Assembly (NCBI GenBank): GCA_019339365.1
Contig: CP079859.1
Span: 496,001-560,000, forward strand
DNA length: 64,000 bases
Direction of reading: 5' to 3'
Source: Vibrio neptunius
GTDB taxonomy: Bacteria > Pseudomonadota > Gammaproteobacteria > Enterobacterales > Vibrionaceae
The position numbers and the translations under genes were made by a program. The notes beneath the pieces were generated by a model, which ran no database searches, had not been told where the DNA came from, and saw only the letters and a program-made list of their open reading frames with translations. This document shows positions 18,994 through 29,140 of the stretch, piece after piece (positions within the stretch are counted from its first letter, which is position 1; each line of letters opens with the position of its first letter).

Positions 18994-19346
18994 CGGTCAG
19001 CGATTTAGTCGCCAGCCAAGATTTCTATGCATTGTTTGGTTATCAGCTTGAACGACGTTATCGGGATGCGCAGGTCACCATTCATATGTTGGAAAACCAA
19101 GGCTCGAGAATCGAGCTTTTTCAATTTTCTGGGGACGTTTTGGCCCCAGAACCTCAACCATTGATCGCGTTAAAAACAGTGGGCATCACCCATTTCGCTT
19201 TGCGGGTCAATGATCTTGAAGCCTTACATAGAAAATTATCGGAAGTCACCAACATCACGACTATTTACAACGCTAGGCTAGGTCGTTTCCGTTACTTTTT
19301 CTGTTCAGACCCCGATGGAAATCAATTAGAACTTATAGAGGAGTAA
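18963..19346 (+). CDS. VOC-superfamily (glyoxalase/bleomycin-resistance fold) protein
   Basis: A 127-residue single-domain protein with the paired beta-alpha-beta-beta-beta pattern. It begins MSGQFHHVSLTVSDL and ends FFCSDPDGNQLELIEE, with metal-ligand candidates at the family positions: His near residue 7, Glu in RIELFQF, His in THFALRV and Glu in LELIEE. It could be a lactoylglutathione-lyase-like enzyme, an isomerase or a dioxygenase; the substrate is not known. The start overlaps the regulator gene and no Shine-Dalgarno is seen, so it is translationally coupled. Confidence 0.8.
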   Translation: MSGQFHHVSLTVSDLVASQDFYALFGYQLERRYRDAQVTIHMLENQGSRIELFQFSGDVLAPEPQPLIALKTVGITHFALRVNDLEALHRKLSEVTNITTIYNARLGRFRYFFCSDPDGNQLELIEE

Positions 19347-19352
19347 AACAGA

Positions 19353-20552
19353 ATGTCACTCACCTGGAAGCAGCGCACCAGTGCTGTCCTTGGTAATGCC
19401 ATGGAGTTTTATGATATCGCTGTATTCGCATCGATATCGATGTACATTTCCCAGCTTTTCGCCACCCAAGGTATTGAGCACTCAGAGCTGGTGGTGTGGG
19501 GCGTTTTTGCCTTACGTTTTTTGGTCAGGCCTTTTGGCGGTGTTGTTATCGGTCGCTACGCCGACAAATACGGCCGCAAGCGGGCACTGGTTTTTTGTAA
19601 CCTACTGACGGGAATAGCCACCGTCTCAATGGCGTTTGTCCCTGTCGACACCGTTGGACAGTACGTGGTGGTGGTTTTCTTGTTGTTCCAGATGATTCAA
19701 GCGTTTAGCTTTGGTGGTGAATACCCGACCTTGATCAACTATCTTCTTTACGATGCGAAGCAATCCGAACGTTCACGTGTCAGTAGCTTGATTGTTGCCA
19801 GCTCGATTGTCGGTGTGATTATTTCCCTGCTTATTGTGGCAAGCTTAGAGCACTACTTAACAGCAGAAGAGATGAGCGCTTGGGGGTGGCGAGTACCGCT
19901 ACTAGTCGGAGTTGCCAACATCATCGTCAGCTTGTACTTGCGTCTTTCTCTGCCTGAATTGCCCAAAGCAGAAGCGGTGGCAAGCAAGTCGAGCAGCCAG
20001 ATCATTGCCAAAGTGTTTTGTATCTCCATTCTTGGCGCGGTGGTGTTCTATGTGCAGAATCTGGCCAGTGGCATTTTGGGTAAAGCCATGGGCATTGAGA
20101 ACCTTGCGCTGATCAACGCATCAGTGCTGGTTGTCTTGCTGTTCGTGTTGTCGTTTATCGTCGACAAAGCCTCTTCACCACAGCAAGGATTCAAAATCGG
20201 CGCCTTATTTATGCTGTTCGCAGCAGTGCCACTGTTTGCCTTACTCGGATCCAGTATCTTCATCTGGCAAGCGCTCGCGGTGTTGGGTATCAGTACGTTG
20301 GCAGCGATCATTCTCGGTAATTTGGCCGCGCTGTTATGGCAGCAATCCGCCAACCAAACCACCAGCTTGGGCATTGGTTACAACATCGCCCTGTCTATTT
20401 TTGGTGGCTTAACCCCATTAATTGTGGCCGAAGCGATGTCATTCAGTGCCATCTATGTTGGTGTGTATGTGGCGCTCGCCACCTTACCGGGGCTCGCGGT
20501 ACTGTACCGTTTTAATACCCCAGCGCACCCAGAGCCGGTTCACTCGGCATAG
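19353..20552 (+). CDS. MFS transporter, metabolite:proton symporter (MHS/ProP-like) type
   Basis: A 399-residue protein with about twelve predicted membrane helices. The N-terminus (SAVLGNAMEFYDIAVFASI) and the loop after helix 2 (GRYADKYGRKRAL) match the MHS branch of the major facilitator superfamily, which takes up organic acids and osmolytes with protons. ATG at 19353 follows GAGGAGTAA by a few bases, and the gene starts six bases after the VOC gene. With that enzyme and the putative regulator it forms a probable three-gene uptake and catabolic unit. The substrate is unknown. Confidence 0.85.
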   Translation: MSLTWKQRTSAVLGNAMEFYDIAVFASISMYISQLFATQGIEHSELVVWGVFALRFLVRPFGGVVIGRYADKYGRKRALVFCNLLTGIATVSMAFVPVDTVGQYVVVVFLLFQMIQAFSFGGEYPTLINYLLYDAKQSERSRVSSLIVASSIVGVIISLLIVASLEHYLTAEEMSAWGWRVPLLVGVANIIVSLYLRLSLPELPKAEAVASKSSSQIIAKVFCISILGAVVFYVQNLASGILGKAMGIENLALINASVLVVLLFVLSFIVDKASSPQQGFKIGALFMLFAAVPLFALLGSSIFIWQALAVLGISTLAAIILGNLAALLWQQSANQTTSLGIGYNIALSIFGGLTPLIVAEAMSFSAIYVGVYVALATLPGLAVLYRFNTPAHPEPVHSA

Positions 20553-20573
20553 GGATTCAAACCAGTGAAATAT

Positions 20574-20608
20574 AGGCGCTAACACGCAGTGTTTAGCGCC
20601 TTTATTTA
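20574..20608 (+). terminator. terminator after the MFS gene
   Basis: AGGCGCTAA and TTTAGCGCCT pair around CACGCAGTG, followed by a T-rich stretch, 22 bases after the MFS stop. Confidence 0.8.
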
Positions 20609-20737
20609 TCGTCAACCTAGAGTGTCAAAAACCAAAAATTGAAAAAGAGACACAAGAAATTGGCAGATTTTCCAATTTTTCGTTTTTGAAAATAAATTAG
20701 TCATTACAACTCATTGAATTAATTAGCATGTTGCGCT

Positions 20738-20753
20738 GGGCGTACTTCTTGCA
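20738..20753 (+). promoter_or_regulatory. possible sigma-54 type promoter of the effector gene
   Basis: A GG at 20739-20740 and a GC at 20751-20752 are ten bases apart, with TTGCA at the -12 side, as in sigma-54 promoters. The -24 box is imperfect (GGGCGTA against TGGCACG). It sits about 55 bases before the VasX-like start. T6SS effector clusters in V. cholerae are driven by sigma-54 with VasH, which makes it reasonable but unproven. Confidence 0.3.
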
Positions 20754-20804
20754 CTACTCGTCCTTATTTTGCGGTAAGCCCTGTGCCAGTGTCGGAGTAA
20801 AACC

Positions 20805-23800
20805 ATGAGTAACTGCCTACCCATTCCCCCCAAAACGTCGATGTTCTGGGATGACCATGACTTCACTTTTGAGCAGGCCAAATCCGCCTATGAAGCTGAT
20901 GGCAATTTGTTGTCGTTTGCTAACGTCTCCGACGCACCAGCTGAAGATATTGACGGTGCTCCCCCTAAGCACAGCATGTTTTGGGAAGGGGGAACCGAAA
21001 AATTGAACCACCGGTCCAAACCGAGCCCGAGCCTCGCCAGTTCAATCAGCCCAAAATCGCATCCGAAGCCGCACCGGCCCACTTTGTGCCTGTGCGCTAT
21101 GCCTTAGATCAGCCTGAATCTGACAGCTTGCCACTCTTTGGCTTGCCGGAACAATGGCGCGGTTCTGGCCCCGCACGGTTAAACACGCTCAGTTACACTC
21201 TCAGGCAGCTGAGAGATGGCTGTATGTGTACAATGCCCAAGAAGAAACGCTTGATGAGTATGAGGTAAAAGGCAACCAGTTTACCCATTACAAACTGGGC
21301 GAAAATGAAGACCCGCAATCGCCGCAGCGAGGCAGCCCTCAAGCAAGCTTACCCTACCTGAGTTATCTTGAAGGCAGTCTGGTGTCACTGTGTTTTTCAG
21401 AGCACCGTTGGACATGGACCATGTACTTAAAGGTACTAGACAACCCAAGCAGCCACATCGGTCGAATGCAAACCGTGGTGCTTAATCCCAGTGAGCACCA
21501 ACGTCATATCGGCCCGATTGAAAACCTCACCGAAGTGGCGGATATTGAAGCGTCAGCCACGGAAGATGGCCGTTTTGCTCAGTCTAGTGTGGCCACAGTG
21601 GCGGATGAGCACGACAGCATCATCAAACCTATTGCGATTGAAAGTGACATCACCAGTGCCATACCAGAGGAGGAGTCGGCCTATTTTGTTGCCGTCACCG
21701 ACCATGCAGCAGATATCCGAGATATGGCGATCCACTTTGCCTGTCTTGCCAGTCCGTATCGACTGTTTACCGAACAAAATGCCAGCCAGTGGCAACTGAT
21801 GCAGACCGCGATGCAACTGTGCATGTTCGGCGCCAGTGACGAAATCAAGTATCCTTATCACGTCAGAAAGAAAAGCCAGCAACTCGAATTTTATCAAAAG
21901 ATGAGTGACTACTACGACAACCATGCGATGTCGGAACTCACCCCAAGGCCCGATCGCCAAGGGCATGCCTGCGCCGTTTTCACAAGGGGACATTAACTAC
22001 TTCGAGCACCAGACCTCAGCCGTTGCGGAGTCGATCCAAAAAGAATTTGGTATTTCCGCGTCACAATTTGGACGCTACGAGCAGTGGATTGCTGGCGATC
22101 GTTGGCGCAGGCAACTTAATTGGCAACAAATGCTCAGTGAGATGCACGCCCTGTCTGAGCAGAAGGAAGCGATGCTCGCACAGATCGTGGCAACGAAGCA
22201 GGACTTTATTGCGGCACTGGAAGCTTTGTCACCGCACCACCTTGAGCAGATCTTCGATTTGTACAGCGAAGAGACGCAATGGAGCCTGAGCCATCTGCAC
22301 CTTGAAGCGATGGAGTCTTTCAGCTTAGTGATAGAAGAAGACGACAGACAATGGGCAGATGGCCAGTGGTCAAAACCCACCAGCATGTTGCCATTGTACA
22401 CCGCGGGTTTTAGTGCAGCCTGTACAACAAGTTGGGCGAATCCTTGCCGTCACCGATTGAGGTAGAGGATGAGTCTGAAGAGACGATTATGGAGCATGTA
22501 TCGGCGTGGAGTAGCCGCACGGGCATGTATGCCAAAGTCGCCGACTTTATGTCAAACCCCAACAGTGCTGAAACCATGATCCTCAAAGAGCTGGCGCAAG
22601 GCTTCCAAGAGTTGGATAAAGTCTTTAAAGCGGCGGCGGGTGCCGCCATGCGTGGGGTGGCTGAGTATTCGGTTAGCTTGAGTGCGAAGGCCTCGTCGCT
22701 CATGATGGCGTACCTTTCTAAGCCTTTACATCGTCACTCTTTTTGTTGGTTTGCCATTGCGGCGGAACTGGTTGCCAATGCCACAGCGGTGACCATACCG
22801 AAGGGTTATGCGGCCAAGTTTGCCGACTGGCGAGGGCGGATCAACACCGCCCATAAAGAGCTTGAGCTGGTTAACAAAGAACTTGCCGCGCAACGCAATA
22901 CCTCAAACAAACAGCGCAAAGCCTTACTCGACAAACAGCGCCAGCTAAAAAAGTGGTCAACGCCAATGCTATGGGCTTCACGCAGCGGATTGTACTTAAA
23001 GGTGATATGGTCAAGCGTACGATAGAGTTGCATCGTAATATCCTCAACAATCAGGTCAAAAATCTGCACACTGTGTTTGAGAATGTCGGTGGCCTAGGTT
23101 TTCTCGCCTTTCTCTTTAACGCCATCGCCCTTGGCGATGCAATCAGCACCATAAAACATACCGGGCTGGTGTCGAAGGATGATGCCCTCGATGTGCAGCA
23201 AAAGATGTTTTACGTTGCCACGGCATGGACAGGGATCCGTACTTGGTCTGTATGGAATAGAATTAGCGCCAGTAAAAAATTGAGAGGCTCTTCATTAAAC
23301 GCATTGCGCTCATTAGTGGAAAACAATGATAGATTTTCGGGTTTAGTTTTAGATGATCTTAAGTTGTTTAATAAATGGCTAGCCACTACTGCCTGTTTGG
23401 GTATGCTCGCTTCAGGGATTGAAGCTTACCGCTCATTCGAGAGAATCGATCAAACCTATGGTGTAGAGAGAAGTTTGCAGTGGATGCACTTTTCTGCTTT
23501 GGGTTTAATGACCAGCGTCGGATTGTTCCAAACGATAGGCGGAGCGACGGGGGCTTTGTCTGCCAATATTCTCTTTGGTGGGCCGGTTATGGCTGGGTTG
23601 CTTGTTCTTACCCTGATGTATCTCTGGTCTAGTTCCGCTCTTGATGGGCTAAAACAGGACCAGTATCAAAAGTGGCTAGATAAATTGCCTTGGGGCTATC
23701 ACCCGGAAAGAACACGCTGGAGCCAGGCAGCAACCTTGGTAGAGCGTCAGCAGCAAGATAGCCAACTAGTGCAACAAGCCTTATTTGAACTCGACACTAT

Positions 23801-24275
23801 TGCTCAGCAGCCAACGGTGTACCATAAACCGATTGAGCAAGTGCACACCCGGCCTGGCCTCGCACAATATGTAGACACCACTGTCGTTGGGGTGAAAGTA
23901 CATATTCAGGTACCCAACTTGGTAGCCAAACAGGGGCTAATACTGCGCACCAATACCGAAGCCAGCGCAGACGAGCTCACCGCAGGGGAGTGGCACCCTA
24001 ATGCCAATATCGAGAGCCTAGCCGCCGATGCGACCCAAGGTAAAAGCGTGTACAGTGTGATCCTGCCAGTCAGGGATAATATGCGCTATTTGGCTCTGCG
24101 AATCAGCTACCCCAGCGAGGAGGGGGAGCGTCACTACTGGTTGCAATATTCGCTCGCTCAAACGGCCTCTTACAGCGTTATTTCAGACAGCAGTAAACAA
24201 GAGACCATCACTCAGACGCTAAGCAATACGCAAGGCGAAATTGCGTCGCAAGGCGAAATTACGTTACAGGAGTAA
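20805..24275 (+). pseudogene. T6SS effector of the VasX / BTH_I2691 family, broken by five frameshifts as read
   Basis: Six successive overlapping frames give one protein of about 1157 residues. The N-terminus has a repeated PPK-SMFW motif (PPKTSMFW, PPKHSMFW). The VasX N-terminal pattern follows: FVPVRYALD, then ERWLYVYN, then LVSLCFSEHRWTWTMY and RMQTVVLN. The middle is helical. The last frame (from about 22953) carries four hydrophobic segments (GLGFLAFLFNAIALG, ATTACLGMLASGIEAY, FSALGLMTSVGLF, GGPVMAGLLVLTLMYLW), as in pore-forming effectors that permeabilise the inner membrane of a target cell. The breaks are near 20990, 21173, 21940, 22420 and 22947, mostly in or beside G, C or A runs, and no in-frame stop occurs otherwise. 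So either indel errors or early decay. No VgrG, Hcp or adaptor gene is adjacent. Confidence 0.72.
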
Positions 24276-24278
24276 CTC

Positions 24279-24417
24279 TTGGCTTATTTACCCTTTTTCC
24301 TCACCCCAGAAGAGTTTGCACTTAAGCAAAAGCAGCAAGAGCAGGAAATTGCTGCTGGGCGCGATCAGATACGTTGGCATAAATACGATATTGAAGAGGC
24401 TTTTCGTTGTCTGTGAT
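24279..24417 (+). CDS. 45-residue ORF after the effector gene, possible immunity-gene remnant
   Basis: A TTG-started frame follows an excellent ribosome site (CAGGAGTAACTC) four bases after the effector stop. It encodes AYLPFFLTPEEFALKQKQQ and a charged helical end. It has no membrane segment, so it is not an intact immunity protein for a pore-former. It may be the 5' stub of a deleted downstream gene, since the second gene after a VasX-type effector normally encodes the immunity protein. Not recognised; real translation is plausible. Confidence 0.4.
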
Positions 24418-24436
24418 TCAGGCTAAGTGAAAATAA

Positions 24437-24476
24437 CACCACCGACCCTACTGATGGCATGGTCGGTGGTTAATGG
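24437..24476. terminator. hairpin between effector locus and gor
   Basis: ACCACCGACC and GGTCGGTGGT pair across a 13-base loop. There is no long T run, so it could be a weak terminator for either convergent side. Confidence 0.5.
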
Positions 24477-24507
24477 TTGTATGTCTGTGTAAGATAAATT
24501 TTCTACA

Positions 24508-25863
24508 TTATCTCATAGTAACAAACTCTTCTGAGCCCGTTGGGTGGATAGCTACCACAGAGTCGAAGTCGGCTTTGGTTGCACCCATCTTCATCGCCAC
24601 GCCGAAACCTTGGATCATTTCATCGACCGTGAAGCCGATACCGTGTAGTCCGACGACGGTTTCTTTTTCACCAGCACAGACCAGTTTCATTTTACATGGT
24701 TGACGATGCTTAGTGACCGCGGTGTACATGGCGGTAAAGCCAGATGTGTAGACTTTGATGTTGTCTTTGCCGTACATCTCTTCCGCTTCTTGGGTTGTGA
24801 GGCCGATAGTGCCGATTGGCGGGTGGCTAAAGACCACCGTTGGTACTAGGTTGTAGTCCATCTTAGCTTCTGGCTTGTTGTTAAACAGACGCTCAGATAG
24901 CTGGCGACCTGCTTTAACGGCCACTGGCGTTAGCTCGATACCACCTTCCATGATATCACCGACACAGTAGATGCCAGACACATTGGTCTGCTGGTATTCA
25001 TCGACCTTGATGTAACCACGGTCATTGGTTTCAACACCCGTTGATGCTAGGTTGATAGCGTCAGTTGCTGGATGACGGCCAATCGCCCAGATCAACGTAT
25101 CGACGTTTTGAGAATTACCGTTCTCTAGGTGAAGCGTTAGGCTGCCATCGGCTTCCTTAACCACTTCTTTTGGTACTGAGTGGGTGTGCAGTGTTGGGCC
25201 TTCGGCTTCCATCACTTCAACCAGCGTCTCGATGATCATTGGATCAAAGCTGCGCAGTGGTGATTCTTTACGACAGAATAGATGAGTGTCTGTGCCAAGC
25301 GCGCTCAGTACGCCAGCAATTTCAACCGCGATGTAACCCGCGCCAATAACCGCGACGCGTTTTGGTTGCTCGTTCAGTTCGAAGAAACCGTTTGAATCGA
25401 TGCCGTGTTCTGCCCCTGGGATGTTAGGAATTGTTGGGCGGCCACCTACGGCAATCAGGATGTGGTCGGCGGTGTAGTGTTCGCCGTTTACTTCAACGGT
25501 TTTCTCGTCAACAAACTTAGCGAAGCCTTTAATAACATTGACTTTGTTGTTGCCCAGTACGCGATCGTAAGATTGGTGAATACGACCGATGTAAGCCTGA
25601 CGACTTTCAACCAGCTTGTTCCAGTCGAAGCCTTTTACATCAACATCAAAGCCGTAGTCTTCAGCGTACAGGTTCATCGCTTCAGCCACCTGAGCACCAT
25701 GCCACATGACTTTCTTCGGTACACAACCTACGTTTACACACGTGCCGCCTAGATCCTGAGCTTCAATCAGCGCAACTTTAGCACCATACATCGCTGCTCG
25801 GTTTGCTGAAGCAATACCACCACTACCGCCACCGATACAGATATAGTCAAAATGAGTCGCCAT
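24508..25863 (-). CDS. gor: glutathione-disulfide reductase
   Basis: A 451-residue FAD flavoenzyme that reduces oxidised glutathione with NADPH. It begins [20 protein letters not shown] with the FAD dinucleotide fold. The redox-active disulfide is in [13 protein letters not shown] (Cys42 and Cys47), the NADPH-binding fold is in [15 protein letters not shown], and the C-terminal HPTGSEE holds the catalytic His-Glu pair. The start at 25863 is set by GGAGAAAGTA just upstream; four extra codons in the longer frame are ignored. It follows rlmJ on the same strand, with a 171-base gap carrying an inverted repeat. Confidence 0.95.
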   Translation of the reverse strand: MATHFDYICIGGGSGGIASANRAAMYGAKVALIEAQDLGGTCVNVGCVPKKVMWHGAQVAEAMNLYAEDYGFDVDVKGFDWNKLVESRQAYIGRIHQSYDRVLGNNKVNVIKGFAKFVDEKTVEVNGEHYTADHILIAVGGRPTIPNIPGAEHGIDSNGFFELNEQPKRVAVIGAGYIAVEIAGVLSALGTDTHLFCRKESPLRSFDPMIIETLVEVMEAEGPTLHTHSVPKEVVKEADGSLTLHLENGNSQNVDTLIWAIGRHPATDAINLASTGVETNDRGYIKVDEYQQTNVSGIYCVGDIMEGGIELTPVAVKAGRQLSERLFNNKPEAKMDYNLVPTVVFSHPPIGTIGLTTQEAEEMYGKDNIKVYTSGFTAMYTAVTKHRQPCKMKLVCAGEKETVVGLHGIGFTVDEMIQGFGVAMKMGATKADFDSVVAIHPTGSEEFVTMR

Positions 25864-25960
25864 TACTTTCTCCAATTATTGCGGGATTAAGGCGCTGTGC
25901 GACATCTGTTGCCCAGTCGCAAGCTCCCTGCGAGTTTTAATTCATTGTCTTTGATATGGA

Positions 25961-25988
25961 GGATAGATCGGTTGAACTCAATCTATCC
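25961..25988. repeat. inverted repeat between rlmJ and gor
   Basis: GGATAGAT and ATCTATCC pair across 12 bases. The following T-rich stretch lies on the plus strand, so as a minus-strand terminator for rlmJ it is weak. Could be an operator or mRNA structure. Confidence 0.4.
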
Positions 25989-26034
25989 TATTTAATTTTT
26001 CTTCGCCCTGCGCGGTAATCGTCGCAAGCGGCTA

Positions 26035-26875
26035 TTACTCCGGTACTATCCAGTCTACTTTGATATGACCGGTTGCAGGCGCAATGGCTTCTTTGAGGAA
26101 AGGCAAAATAGCATTCATCTGGCTTTCCAATTTCCACGGAGGATTAATCACAATCATGCCTGACGCGGTCATCCCGTGTTCATTGCTGTCGGCCGCGACA
26201 CCTAGTTCAATTTGCAGGATCTTACGGATACCCAAGCTTTGCAGACCTTCAATCATGTCTTCAATGTCGCAGCGATTAACCACCGGATACCAGATTGCAT
26301 AGATCCCCGTGGCCCAGCGTTTATGGCTCTGATAAATCGCTTGGACGACATCACGGTATTCTTTTTGCCAGTTCGTAAGGTGGGTCAATCAGTACCAGAC
26401 CACGGCGTTCTTGTGGAGGTAAGCTTGCCTTCAAACGCTTGAAACCGTCTTCCTTATAAATGCTGACTTGACGGTCACGATGAAATTCTTGTTCCAGCAA
26501 TGGGTAGTCGCTTGGGTGAAGCTCCGTCAAGACCATACGGTCCTGTGGGCGCAGATGCGCACGAGCCACACGCGGCGAACCTGGGTAATAACGCAGTGTG
26601 TCACCGTTGTTCAGTGCCTGAATCGATGCGAGGTAGCTTTGGATCTCTTCTGGGATCTCAGCTTGTTGCCAGACACGTGCGATACCTTGTTTGTATTCAC
26701 CTGTCTTTTCTGACCATTCGTGGGTTAAGTCATAGCGACCCACACCCGAGTGGGTATCATGGTAAACAAATGGCTTATCTTTTTGCTTGAGCGCGTTGAG
26801 GATAAGGCTTTGAACAATATGCTTAACCACGTCAGCATGGTTACCTGCGTGGAAGCTGTGGCGATAACTTAACAA
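26035..26875 (-). pseudogene. rlmJ: RlmJ, 23S rRNA (adenine2030-N6)-methyltransferase, frameshifted as read
   Basis: The first frame starts at a TTG at 26875 (MLSYRHSFHAGNHADVVKH) and reaches the catalytic motif DPPYEL, then runs out of frame (AKRIP stop). The second frame continues from KEYRDVVQAIYQSHKRWATG to the end at 26035. Removing one A from the five-A run near 26369 restores E-L-A-K-E-Y-R-D and a 279-residue protein, the usual RlmJ length. The DPPY motif is the N6-adenine methyltransferase signature. A housekeeping enzyme broken by one base in a homopolymer is more likely a read error than a real loss. It lies between prlC (divergent) and gor. Confidence 0.88.
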
Positions 26876-27038
26876 AATGACACTCTCTAACTGGTGACGA
26901 CACCGGGTAATTTAATAGCAGATAGTATACGCCACTATTGAAAATTGCTGAACCTACCTATATTTACTATTTAAGACAAACGAGAAATACCAAAGACGGA
27001 CCCGTCAGTTCGCTTTTTGCCAATAAAAGGAATGCTTT

Positions 27039-29081
27039 ATGTCTAATCCTCTTCTGAGCTTTACCGATTTGCCCCCGTTTTCTGATATCAAACCTGAACA
27101 CGTGAAACCAGCCGTTGAACAGGCGATTACAGACTGCCGAGCAAAAATCGAGCAGGTACTAGAAGGCAACAGTAACCCAAGCTGGGAAAGCGTTGTTGCA
27201 CCAATTGAAGAAGTGGATGATCGCCTCAGCCGCCTTTGGTCACCTGTGAGTCATATGAATTCAGTGATGAACAGTGATGAATTGCGTGAAGCGTATGAAA
27301 GCTGCTTACCTCTATTGTCCGAATACGGTACTTGGGTAGGGCAGCACAAAGGCTTATTTGAAGCCTATAAAGCGATGAAAGCCAGTGAAGAATTTGCTGA
27401 CTTGACTCAGGCACAGCAAAAAACCATCACAGATTCGCTACGTGATTTCGAGTTGTCAGGCATCGGTTTACCTGCTGACGAGCAGCACCGTTACGGAGAG
27501 ATCAGTAAGCGTATGTCTGAGTTGGGTTCTAAGTTTTCCAACAATGTGTTGGACGCGACCATGGGTTGGACCAAACACGTTGAAGATGAAAAACAATTGG
27601 CAGGTATGCCGGAGTCTGCATTGGCATCTGCCAAAGCGGCGGCCGAGTCCAAAGAGCTGGAGGGTTACCTGCTAACGCTGGATATCCCATCTTACCTGCC
27701 GGTGATGACCTACTGTGACAATCAGGCGTTACGTAAAGAGCTCTATGAAGCTTATGTCACTCGCGCCTCGGACCGTGGCCCGAAAGCGGGCGAGTGGGAC
27801 AACAGTGAAATCATTAACGAACAGTTGAAACTGCGTTATGAAATCGCCCGTATGCTGGGTTTTAATACCTTCAGTGAGAAGTCTCTGGCGACTAAGATGG
27901 CAGAAAACCCATCGCAAGTGTTGGGCTTCCTCAATGACCTTGCCAACAAAGCCAAACCGCAAGGCGAGCGCGAAGTTGAAGAGTTGCGCCAGTTTGCAAA
28001 GAGTGAGTTTGGGGTTGAAGAACTCAACCTTTGGGACATTGCTTACTACAGTGAAAAGCAGAAGCAGCACTTGTTCCAGATTTCTGACGAAGAGCTACGC
28101 CCTTACTTCCCAGAACAAAGAGCGGTCAGTGGCTTGTTTGAAGTCTTAAACCGTGTATTTGGTATGAATGTCAAACAGCGAGAGGGCGTTGATGTTTGGC
28201 ATGAGTCCGTACGATTCTTTGATATTTTTGATGCCAACGATCAGCTTCGTGGCAGCTTCTACCTTGACCTGTATGCGCGTGAACACAAGCGCGGCGGCGC
28301 TTGGATGGACGAATGCCGTGTGCGCCGTATCAATGCGCAAGGTGAGTTGCAATCACCGGTGGCGTATCTGACTTGTAACTTCAACAAACCGGTTGGCGAC
28401 AAGCCTGCGCTGTTTACTCACAATGAAGTCGTGACGTTATTCCATGAGTTTGGCCACGGTATTCACCACATGCTGACTCAGGTTGATACGGGTTCAGTTT
28501 CGGGTATCAACGGTGTACCGTGGGATGCGGTCGAGTTGCCAAGTCAGTTCCTAGAGAACTGGTGTTGGGAAGAAGAGGCGCTGGCGTTTATCTCTGGGCA
28601 CTTCGAAACGGGCGAACCCCTGCCAAAAGAGATGCTGGATAAGATGCTGGCAGCGAAGAACTTCCAGTCGGCGATGTTTATTCTTCGTCAACTAGAGTTC
28701 GGATTGTTTGATTTCACGCTGCACACGGAGTTTGACCCAGAAATCGGTCCTCGTGTGCTGGAAACGTTAGCCGATGTTAAGTCTAAGGTTGCCGTCTTGC
28801 CAAGTCTGGAATGGAACCGATTCTCGCACAGCTTTAGCCATATCTTTGCTGGTGGTTACAGTGCAGGTTATTACAGCTACCTGTGGGCAGAAGTGCTTTC
28901 TTCAGATGCCTTCTCTCGTTTTGAAGAAGAAGGCATTTTTAATACCGACACCGGTAAGAGCTTCCTAAACAACATTCTGGAAATGGGCGGCAGTGAAGAG
29001 CCAATGGAGTTGTTCAAGCGCTTCCGTGGTCGTGAGCCGCAAATCGATGCCTTGCTGCGTCATTCTGGTATTAGCGCTTAA
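27039..29081 (+). CDS. prlC: oligopeptidase A (M3 metallopeptidase)
   Basis: A 680-residue cytoplasmic zinc peptidase of the thimet oligopeptidase family, which degrades small peptides and signal-peptide fragments. The zinc motif HEFGHGIHHML is at about residue 469, with the third ligand in the downstream ELPSQFLENW region. The length equals E. coli OpdA (680). ATG at 27039 follows AAAAGGAATGCTTT. It is divergent from rlmJ (in E. coli prlC and rlmJ are also neighbours) and ends at a terminator before the convergent bufferin operon. Confidence 0.95.
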   Translation: MSNPLLSFTDLPPFSDIKPEHVKPAVEQAITDCRAKIEQVLEGNSNPSWESVVAPIEEVDDRLSRLWSPVSHMNSVMNSDELREAYESCLPLLSEYGTWVGQHKGLFEAYKAMKASEEFADLTQAQQKTITDSLRDFELSGIGLPADEQHRYGEISKRMSELGSKFSNNVLDATMGWTKHVEDEKQLAGMPESALASAKAAAESKELEGYLLTLDIPSYLPVMTYCDNQALRKELYEAYVTRASDRGPKAGEWDNSEIINEQLKLRYEIARMLGFNTFSEKSLATKMAENPSQVLGFLNDLANKAKPQGEREVEELRQFAKSEFGVEELNLWDIAYYSEKQKQHLFQISDEELRPYFPEQRAVSGLFEVLNRVFGMNVKQREGVDVWHESVRFFDIFDANDQLRGSFYLDLYAREHKRGGAWMDECRVRRINAQGELQSPVAYLTCNFNKPVGDKPALFTHNEVVTLFHEFGHGIHHMLTQVDTGSVSGINGVPWDAVELPSQFLENWCWEEEALAFISGHFETGEPLPKEMLDKMLAAKNFQSAMFILRQLEFGLFDFTLHTEFDPEIGPRVLETLADVKSKVAVLPSLEWNRFSHSFSHIFAGGYSAGYYSYLWAEVLSSDAFSRFEEEGIFNTDTGKSFLNNILEMGGSEEPMELFKRFRGREPQIDALLRHSGISA

Positions 29082-29102
29082 CCGCTGAGATGTGACACTA
29101 AA

Positions 29103-29130
29103 CAACGCCCTCCAGATCGGAGGGCGTTTT
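29103..29130. terminator. bidirectional terminator between prlC and the bufferin operon
   Basis: The stem ACGCCCTCC, short loop and stem GGAGGGCGT are flanked by T on the plus side and A on the other. Lies between the two convergent stops. Confidence 0.85.
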
Positions 29131-29140
29131 GGTATTGGGT

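Noticed and set aside
20805..21268. Separate small proteins from the first frames of the effector locus
   Set aside because: The frames join without gaps when one base is added at G or C runs and match the VasX-type N-terminus in order.
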